Source of the DNA: a virus | Virus record (IMG/VR): IMGVR_UViG_3300024433_000058 | Location: 1 to 22,863 of that record | Strand: one strand, 5' to 3' | Length of the DNA stretch: 22,863 nt | Part shown: positions 1 to 6,700 of the stretch, piece by piece | Layout of the letters: each line of letters starts with the position of its first letter | Numbering within the stretch: the first letter of the stretch is position 1 | Notes under the pieces: generated by a model | The model's database searches: none | What the model saw: the letters and a program-made list of their open reading frames with translations, nothing else | Told to the model about the DNA's origin: nothing | Position numbers and translations under genes: made by a program

Positions 1-705
1 TAGACCACTCTCACCCGCCATAACAGTAATGGCTTGTTCCTGCTCACCCAATCTCTCTACGGATGCAGCAGTGGCTTCACCCACATTGAATCTATCGTAT
101 TGTTGCTTCAGTCTTCCTCTGAGTTCGTTTACAGTAACGAAGTCGTTAGGGTTTTGGCTAAGTTCCATAACATTTGTTGCTGCGTTCTTTGTTTTTTTAC
201 CAATACTTACAACGCCATTGGTTGGATTGATGTACCCGCCTGATGACCTTAGATTGGCAAGACCTTCGGCTTGTTCCATTTCCCAAACCTCACGACCTGA
301 AGATTCGCCATCCTGCCAACGCTTCATCTTTACACTGTACTCATTTTGATACTCTTGAGCAAGGTCAAAGATTTGATTGGTTCCGCTATTTACATTCTGA
401 CGTGAAATTAAATAATCTTTAACGTTCAACTGCCCTGACTTGAGCAGTCTATCTTGCATCAATCTAATCTCTTGTGCAGAATTTGCATAGTCCAATGCAA
501 AGGTATTACCCGCATCGTAGTCCCCTGTGGGAGCATTAGCCAAAACCTCACCAAACTCTCTCGATGCTTGGTCAATGGCTGCTTTCTTTTCTTCACGGAT
601 ACGAGCCTCTTCCAAGAGCATATCCGACATATTCTTGCCGACCTCTGCCCAATTTATTTGGTCTTGTGCGTTCCTTTCTGCGTATTTAAAATAAGTACCT
701 GCCAT
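1..705 (-). CDS. Ejection-type internal virion protein, N-terminal part (cut by left edge)
   Basis: An open frame starts at ATG 705 (protein MAGTYFKYAERNAQDQ...) and reads 235 codons without a stop to base 1, so only the N-terminal part is visible. The visible part is hydrophilic and mostly helical, rich in Glu, Gln, Asn and Ala, with coiled-coil-like stretches (for example EEARIREEKKAAIDQASREF) and no signal peptide or membrane segment. It lies 10 bases after the Ala/Gln-rich gene at 716-1540, at the promoter-distal end of the tail genes. That is where podoviruses usually place internal or ejection proteins that leave the capsid with the DNA. The role is inferred from position and composition. 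No enzymatic domain can be seen in this part; a lytic or peptidase domain could lie in the missing C-terminus. Confidence 0.8.
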   Translation of the reverse strand, partial: MAGTYFKYAERNAQDQINWAEVGKNMSDMLLEEARIREEKKAAIDQASREFGEVLANAPTGDYDAGNTFALDYANSAQEIRLMQDRLLKSGQLNVKDYLISRQNVNSGTNQIFDLAQEYQNEYSVKMKRWQDGESSGREVWEMEQAEGLANLRSSGGYINPTNGVVSIGKKTKNAATNVMELSQNPNDFVTVNELRGRLKQQYDRFNVGEATAASVERLGEQEQAITVMAGESGL

Positions 706-715
706 CTTTTATTCT

Positions 716-1540
716 TTACGGGTTGGTAACTCCAAACCCTGCTTGAGCAAATGGATTCTGATACAAGTCCGTGTACTGCTGATTCATATACAACATCTGT
801 CTCTGCTGAGGTGTAAGTGCCCTATTAAATTGTCTAAATTCTCTACCTGACATTTGACCAATCGCAGTGGGGTCTAATCCAATACCCTGTGCTGATTTTG
901 TATCTACAGTTTCAAATGCATCAACTTGTGATTGGTCAAAAGTCATTTGACTAATTGCCCCTTGTTGTGCTGCTCTGTTTTGTTGGTACAAAGGAATAAA
1001 CTGAAGTCCTTGCTGAACCATAGAAGTAGCACCTTGAATACCTTGTTGCATTGCTTGTGCTCTGTTGATTGCTGCTTCTCTTGATGCAATTTGAGCACCC
1101 TCAACTTCACCCAAGTCAAGTTGTACACCAATATCTCTTAGGCGTGATTCTTCTGCAGCCGTAAGTTTTTCAAGGTCCCTGATTTCTTGAGACATTGCAG
1201 CACGAGTTTGCGCCTGTCCTGCCTGTTGAGCCATTTGAACTCTACCTGCCGTGGCTGCTGCACCTCTTGCCTCACCCTCAACACCTGCCTGAAGAGCAGT
1301 TGCGCCTTGAGTTAGAAGTGCCTCTCTTTGTAATTCATAAGGTTCTTTTGCAATTGCAAGTTCTTCGTAGACGTTTACCTCAAGTTTCTTTCTTGCCTCT
1401 GCCATCATTTCAGCAGCCTTTCTGTCCGCTTGTTCTTGAAGTTTTCTTTGTGTTCTTGCCTGACCAAATGATGCAGCAGTAGAAACACCTGTGGCTGCTA
1501 AAGAACCAATTGCTAATGCCGTTGCCGTTGCGATTGCCAT
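716..1540 (-). CDS. Putative internal virion protein (T7 gp14-like style), Ala/Gln-rich
   Basis: A 274-aa protein. Residues about 3-25 are a continuous small-hydrophobic stretch (ATATALAIGSLAATGVSTAA), long enough to cross a membrane. Residues 26-180 are strongly helical and rich in Ala, Gln, Glu and Arg, consistent with coiled coil. The C-terminal 90 residues are Gln/Phe/Tyr-rich and look less ordered. This layout is typical of short-tailed-phage ejection proteins that enter the cell envelope during DNA delivery. The neighbours agree: tail genes upstream and a second ejection-type gene downstream. It starts one base after the stop of the GNAT-like gene, so translation is probably coupled. 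The assignment rests on architecture and position, as no diagnostic motif is present. Confidence 0.7.
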   Translation of the reverse strand: MAIATATALAIGSLAATGVSTAASFGQARTQRKLQEQADRKAAEMMAEARKKLEVNVYEELAIAKEPYELQREALLTQGATALQAGVEGEARGAAATAGRVQMAQQAGQAQTRAAMSQEIRDLEKLTAAEESRLRDIGVQLDLGEVEGAQIASREAAINRAQAMQQGIQGATSMVQQGLQFIPLYQQNRAAQQGAISQMTFDQSQVDAFETVDTKSAQGIGLDPTAIGQMSGREFRQFNRALTPQQRQMLYMNQQYTDLYQNPFAQAGFGVTNP

Positions 1541-1541
1541 A

Positions 1542-1952
1542 TTATAATGCTTTTATCATTTCTGTAGTGTAACTATCTCCTTGCGTATACCCTAATCTTT
1601 TGTACACTTCAATTAATGGTTTACTCTTTATCAATGCGTACACATATTTGTGTCCCGACTTTTTGCATATCTCTGTTAACGATTCAATCAAGCCCTCAAG
1701 TGCTTGACTTCTCTCAGGTTTTTTTCGGTAATTTTTATTAGAAATTATCCAATCAACCCAAGCAACTCCTGAATTAGTTGTGTAGGTAAATCCTGCACAA
1801 ATGGGAGTTTCATCATCTAAAACCATCATACCACCCACTCCATTTAGCGGGAGGAAGTCTTTTTTTGGCGGTTCCCACCCCCAATCTTGCCACCAATCAG
1901 TCAGAATTTCATCGTAATCAGTGTCTATTAATGGTCTTATTTTTAACGACAT
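1542..1952 (-). CDS. GNAT-like N-acetyltransferase
   Basis: A 136-aa protein that fits a compact GNAT fold. It has an N-terminal strand MSLKIRPLIDTDYDEI. A central strand then runs into an acetyl-CoA-loop-like segment (VDWIISNKNYRKKPERSQAL, about residues 70-89) followed by an amphipathic helix. The C-terminal YKRLGY block resembles the usual 'YekhGF' motif B. The pyrophosphate loop is degenerate compared with the canonical R/Q-x-x-G-x-G/A: it has basic residues but lacks the glycines. Activity is therefore uncertain. GNAT enzymes transfer an acetyl group from acetyl-CoA to an amine on a protein or small molecule; the substrate here is unknown. The gene sits between tail and ejection protein genes and has a promoter-like box just upstream, so it is expressed late and could modify a virion or host protein. 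Confidence 0.65.
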   Translation of the reverse strand: MSLKIRPLIDTDYDEILTDWWQDWGWEPPKKDFLPLNGVGGMMVLDDETPICAGFTYTTNSGVAWVDWIISNKNYRKKPERSQALEGLIESLTEICKKSGHKYVYALIKSKPLIEVYKRLGYTQGDSYTTEMIKAL

Positions 1953-1960
1953 ACGCTATA

Positions 1961-1968
1961 CAAAGATA
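1961..1968 (-). promoter_or_regulatory. Bacteroidota-type -7 promoter box (TATCTTTG) before the GNAT-like gene
   Basis: On the minus strand the short gap before ATG 1952 contains TATCTTTGTA, which matches the TAnnTTTG -7 element known for Bacteroidetes primary sigma factor. The match ends 8 bases before the start codon, so a transcript starting there would have almost no leader. No clear TTG -33 element is seen at the usual spacing of about 17-23 bases, which lowers confidence. Nearly the same decamer occurs before the genes starting at 11216 and 14725. Confidence 0.4.
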
Positions 1969-1974
1969 CAATTT

Positions 1975-2790
1975 TTAAGGATAAGATTTCATCACCTCAG
2001 ACTCCACTGCAAACAACTCACTTGGGTTCTGTGCTTTGCCCACAGGAAGTTCTACGGTAAACTGACAATAGTGTCCCAATACCCCGTGAGATTCTGCAAT
2101 TGGATTCTTGATATACAAGTAGTACGCATCTTGAATCGGGATGGGACCTACCACACCCGGCAGAGTTGTATCGATGTAAATTCTATTTATTCCATTTGGC
2201 TTATTCACACTAATTTGTGTGACCTCACCCGCAAACTGCGGGGTATCGTATGGTGGCACTGCAAAATACAAGTAGTCACCAACACTAATGATGCTTCCAA
2301 TATTAATAGCCAAGCCAAAGTTTATCTCTGCAGAAATAAAAGGAACTTCAACAATAGAAGTGCTACGGGCAATGCCATTCAAAGAACGCAGTTCCCATTC
2401 TGATTCATTTGTAGCAGCACCTGTTGGTCCATCGTTTCTAACAAACGCAAACCACGATGCTTCTTTTCTCTCAAACCAATCATCGTCAATATACCCTGTA
2501 GTTTGAATGTCTGTGAGTAGAGTGGTTTCCCAAGAATCATCTGACTCTAAGTTGATGGTTTTAAACAACTTGTTCTCAAGAGGTGATTCATTGAATACAC
2601 TCGTCAATGTAGAGGGGTAGTTTATACCATAGAATTGGTTGTATGTATTGTTTGTATTATGACGATACAAATTACCACCCTTCCAAGTATAGAAAAACTG
2701 ATTCATACCCATCATAAAATCAGGGTAGAATGAATAGAAAGAGGGAAACCCTTTCACTCCTTCGCTATATGTTATTGTGTAATCTGCCAT
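1975..2790 (-). CDS. Putative tail/muzzle-associated virion protein with FPSFYSFYPDFM signature
   Basis: A 271-aa protein rich in aromatic residues and beta structure. It opens with YSEGVKGFPSFYSFYPDFMM and then FYTWKGGNLYRHNTNNTYNQFYG. From memory, this kind of block (W/F-x-SF-YSF, then a short strand, then K-G-x-LY-x-HN and FYG) is found in large tail/muzzle ('stabilization') proteins of Bacteroidota short-tailed phages. Here it is a separate gene 5.5 kb of coding sequence downstream of the muzzle start. No transmembrane segment or enzymatic motif is visible. The start is ATG 2790, preceded by the palindrome and 16-mer module at 2793-2831, so this gene may have its own control. A tail role follows from signature and position; exact placement in the particle is unknown. 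Confidence 0.65.
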   Translation of the reverse strand: MADYTITYSEGVKGFPSFYSFYPDFMMGMNQFFYTWKGGNLYRHNTNNTYNQFYGINYPSTLTSVFNESPLENKLFKTINLESDDSWETTLLTDIQTTGYIDDDWFERKEASWFAFVRNDGPTGAATNESEWELRSLNGIARSTSIVEVPFISAEINFGLAINIGSIISVGDYLYFAVPPYDTPQFAGEVTQISVNKPNGINRIYIDTTLPGVVGPIPIQDAYYLYIKNPIAESHGVLGHYCQFTVELPVGKAQNPSELFAVESEVMKSYP

Positions 2791-2792
2791 TA

Positions 2793-2808
2793 TTAATACA
2801 ATTTAATA
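2793..2808 (-). promoter_or_regulatory. Shared 16-nt pre-start element TATTAAATTGTATTAA
   Basis: On the minus strand this sequence lies two bases before ATG 2790 and 7 bases after the palindrome at 2816-2831. A copy differing at one base (TATTAAATTGTATCAA) touches the start codon of the gene at 12046 and follows another copy of the palindrome. The pairing suggests a leader or promoter element used by both genes. It does not fit the standard TAnnTTTG box well, so its role is open. Confidence 0.5.
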
Positions 2809-2815
2809 CTTTTTT

Positions 2816-2831
2816 GTGTCTTCAAAGACAC
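2816..2831. repeat. Palindrome GTGTCTTTGAAGACAC, intergenic copy 1
   Basis: Perfect inverted repeat with 7-bp arms and a 2-base centre, in the 47-base gap between the 310-aa and 271-aa genes. The minus-strand reading is AGTGTCTTTGAAGACAC followed by AAAAAAG. It lacks a downstream T-tract on the minus strand, so it is not an ordinary terminator for these genes. Other copies are at 12062-12079 and, inverted, at 19229-19246. Confidence 0.75.
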
Positions 2832-2837
2832 TTTATG

Positions 2838-3770
2838 TTATGGTGGACACGCTGCTATGCTTGTAATTACACCATTTACATCTACTGTAATTTCTTTTCT
2901 TCCTGATGGTGGGTCAATCGTATAGTCACCCGCAACTACTTTATTTAGACCATACACATCACGAACAAAGAACTCGTTCAATGCAGGTTCACCTGCCGTT
3001 CCACCACGATTAGGTACATTATAATAAGTGTTTGCCATAGGTGCAGCGTTACAATCCGCAGGGAACAATCCTGAAGTTAGAACACCTGTCAATTGCACAG
3101 GACAATTCACCTCTATATTGAAAGCCGTACCACCACAAGGACCAAACATTTCAACTGTGAAATCTTCAGGCGTAGCCACAGGCTTTGGAATGTAGAGCGT
3201 ACAATAATCAGGGTCGTTTGCCGTTAGTTGAACGTCACCTGCTGCTCCTGTTACCACACCCGAACTGCCTTGCAGCACAAATGTTGAGCCGTCCCACAAG
3301 TATTCGTTTTGACCTGAGTATCCACCGCCACTAAGTGCAGCAGCAATACTACAATCATTTGCAGTTCGTCCTACAAATGTGAAGTGGTTTGGACTTGCCG
3401 TACTTGCAAGGAAACCGTATACGGGACTCGTGAGTTCGTTGTAGGTGTTGCTATTGTATTGCACTCTGATACCATCAGGAATGCTGAATGGTTCAAAATA
3501 AACAATAGTACAACCTGTACTGTTTCCTGTATTAAAGTCAAGGGTATAAATACCTTGATTACCCGAAGTGTTGATTCCACTACCACAAGGGAATGTACAC
3601 GATGGGCACGTTTGCACAATACTAAGAATTCCACCTATCTGCTCCCTAACCGATGTACCATCAGCATACCACCCATCAGGTGCTGCAATGGTCATATCAG
3701 CGTCTGTAAACACTGCCGTAGCACTCGCTAATGTTGGTCCGTCTATGTAATAACTACCTAATGTTGCCAT
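2838..3770 (-). CDS. Putative virion/tail protein, Cys-rich
   Basis: A 310-aa protein that starts 11 bases after the muzzle-type gene ends. It begins MATLGSYYIDGPTLASATAV with VFTDADMTIAAPDGWYADGT following, a conserved-looking N-terminus that I associate with structural proteins of Bacteroidota phages but cannot name. It is Gly/Ser/Thr-rich and beta-like, with many cysteines (CPSCTFPC around residues 55-62, then scattered pairs) and ends in a small strand-rich domain (KEITVDVNGVITSIAACPP). A DCNAAP motif around residue 240 also occurs in the third muzzle repeat. There is no signal peptide. The likely role is a distal tail or adhesion component, inferred from position next to the muzzle gene; other structural roles are possible. 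Confidence 0.65.
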   Translation of the reverse strand: MATLGSYYIDGPTLASATAVFTDADMTIAAPDGWYADGTSVREQIGGILSIVQTCPSCTFPCGSGINTSGNQGIYTLDFNTGNSTGCTIVYFEPFSIPDGIRVQYNSNTYNELTSPVYGFLASTASPNHFTFVGRTANDCSIAAALSGGGYSGQNEYLWDGSTFVLQGSSGVVTGAAGDVQLTANDPDYCTLYIPKPVATPEDFTVEMFGPCGGTAFNIEVNCPVQLTGVLTSGLFPADCNAAPMANTYYNVPNRGGTAGEPALNEFFVRDVYGLNKVVAGDYTIDPPSGRKEITVDVNGVITSIAACPP

Positions 3771-3781
3771 ATCTATTTAAT

Positions 3782-6700
3782 TTATTCTATACATCCACAA
3801 CTTAATTGTGTTATTGTTACATCGAGTGGAACACCTGTTAACTCCCTTGCACAGAAAATAAACGAACCTCCGCTTTGTGGAATAATTACTGTGGTGGGGG
3901 TTCCATCACAATCAATGTAATCAACTGTCTCTTCTACTGTATTGTTGTTTGTAGCTTGAACGGTAAAGCAAACAGGGGCAGCATTACAATCCGTAACCAA
4001 CGGCTCTACCGTATAAGGACTAATCGTCACAGGGTCAGAAGTGTAAGAAACAACTTGCCAATTGCAACGCTGAGGGTCTGCATTATCAGAGATAAAGTCA
4101 CCAATGACTGCTCCGCCACCTGCAAAATCAATTACCTCTTCATTAACGATTCCATCAATTCTACACTGTCTTATCAAAAGGTTGCTTGGACAAGTACAAG
4201 AAAGAAATGCTATACCTGTACCCGCTACTTTTTGAATCTGCGTTGCACACACATCAAATGTTCCTCCATTTTCAATTAGTGGTGTAGTCTGTGGAAGCCC
4301 ATCACAATCGTTGTAATCTATCGTTAACGGAGCACCGCTAAAGTTTGAAAGTCTGTAGTAGTTACAGACTTGAGTACAATCAGTAACATCTGTTTCAACC
4401 GCATTCAATAAATCTGTTATTGGGTCTTGAGTTTGATACAACACCTCGTATCTACAAGCAGGGTCACTATTAAGAGACACAAAATCTCCTGTAGTAATTA
4501 ATCCTGCACCGTCAATTACTTCTTGTGCAGTAACGCCATCATCATCACATCTTTCAACTACCCAAGTATCGCCACAAGCACAATCTAACAACGTAAGAGT
4601 GATACCCGCATCAAGACTCTCTACCTCTCTCAAGCAAACAGTAGTGCTTTCTCCTGTTTCTAACGGTATGATTACACTATCAGGATAGCCACACGGTATA
4701 ATCTGTGCTTCTTGTTTTGGTATTGCTGAAGACTCAATTAAGTACATCAAACAAACATCATTACAATCTGTGATGTCTCCTCTAATTGTCGTCAAAGACG
4801 CAGTAGATGGCTCTTCACTCAATGCCGCTACTTGATACACACATCCGGGGTCAGTGTCAATTTCTACGAATTGTCCTACTGATACTCCAAGATTGTTTTC
4901 AGAAATGACACTTACTACAGGTGCAGATGGGTCGTGCTGACATTTTTCTAATAGCAATTGAGTTGATGCACAATTACAACAAGCATCGAACTCATCAATA
5001 GTTGAGTAACACAAGTCGGCTCCTGTAGCGTTTCTGTAGTTGTAAATAAAGTACAGATATTGGTCGTTACTTGTTGGCATTGTAAACGCAGCCTCGTAAG
5101 TAGGTGCGCCACCCGTAATTGGTGTTGCGTCACTTGCCGCAACCAACAATGCTGCCATATTAGCAGGAGTGTTGTTGTACAATGTAGCCGACCTTAGATA
5201 CTTAAATCCATCGGTTGAAGGATTAAATACAAAGTCATCAATAGGCGCAATCTTATTCGAAATAATCGAAATGACTGCACCATCAGCAGGGATGAATCCT
5301 GCACCTTGAGGTCCTGAAATCACATCGTATTGAGACACAAGTGGGTTCGTTGTTCCTGATACCAATTCAACAGGTGCTGAATGTAATGGAGAAATGTATG
5401 CCCCATCCACCCATCTGTACTCGTTGTGGATGAATTGACCTGCTTCATTATCGTTAGAGAAACAAACCTGAATAATGGTAATGGTTTGTGCTTCAGGACA
5501 ATTTACGGTAATCTGAACTTCAGCAGTTCCCAAAGTGGTAACATTGATGTCTATTGTGTCTACACTAACGGTGTCTTTGTCAACAAGGACACTGCCCGAC
5601 AATCCTGAGCCTACATATGCAGTGGCATTGTAAGTTGCCGTTACCGTAACTGCATCTCCTGATATAACATTAAACTGTACCTCTGTTTCTCCAACAAGGT
5701 ATCCTACATCTACACAGAAATCAGACGAGTCCGCAGAGGTCACAAACAATGTTCTTGAAATACCACATTCAATACATTCTGTAATTGATGGTAGCAGTTC
5801 ATCATTTGAACTCAAAACAAACTCATTCATATACGGGTCATACCCACCAAGTTTCTGAGTATTAAAGGATTCAAGGAACAAGTCTCTAAACCAAGAACGC
5901 ATCCCTGCTTCAGAGATGACACTTAGTTGTTCGTTTTGTCCTGCCGTTCCTTTTAGTTGGATTACCGCACCTCGTTTAGCATCGGTAAAGAACTTATCGT
6001 ATCCCCACTTTGCATAACTCTCAGGATGGAAACTGATTCCATATTCTTCGGTTCTTGCAACCTGAGTACCCAACACTTGTGGAACCGATGCTACCGTGCT
6101 TTCCCCTGTAGAGTCTGTAAGTAAATTCTTACCCGCCAATACAAAAGAAATCTTGTCTTCTTGTAGCGTAAGAATATCTGTCTCTCTACCATCAAGTTTG
6201 TAAACAGGACCGTAACTGTCTTCCAATGGCTTAAAGTTTAGTAAGCCAAGGTTGAACTCGTTTAGTTTGTTTACGTTACTCTCATCGTTGTATACACCGC
6301 TATAGGTGAGGTCAGCAAATCTTCTAATCTCTCCGTAGTCTTGAGCAGAAGTAGTGGTAACCCTGTTACCCAACAACAACTCTTTGGTATCTACAAAGTC
6401 TCTAATCTGATAACTCTCTACTCCATTACCAAATGCATAGCAGTTAAAGAACTGCGTATCCACAATAGCAGGAGTAGAGCCTGTTTGGTTTTGCACATTT
6501 CCTTCGTGGTATCCTGTAGCGGTATCGATAGGGTATGATACTGAAGATTCATACCACACATCAGGAGCAGCGTCTTGAGGTTCTGTTTCAAATACCATTA
6601 AAGCGGTACTTCTGACAACCTCAATAGATACTTTTAAAGTGGTCTTTTTCTTTTTTCCGCTATACCCTTCGGAACTTCTCACACCGAACTGAGTTCTACC

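Noticed and set aside
29-729. Plus-strand open frames at 29-349, 34-243 and 454-729
   Set aside because: They lie antisense to a continuous minus-strand frame (705 to 1) that has clear protein character and matches the direction of all other genes.
1921-2403. 160-aa plus-strand open frame
   Set aside because: Antisense to the GNAT-like and 271-aa genes, with low-complexity composition and no recognisable domain.
2816-2831. The palindrome as a transcription terminator
   Set aside because: On the minus strand it is followed by As rather than Ts, the stem is only 7-8 bp with a 2-base loop, and the 12062 copy already follows a proper terminator.
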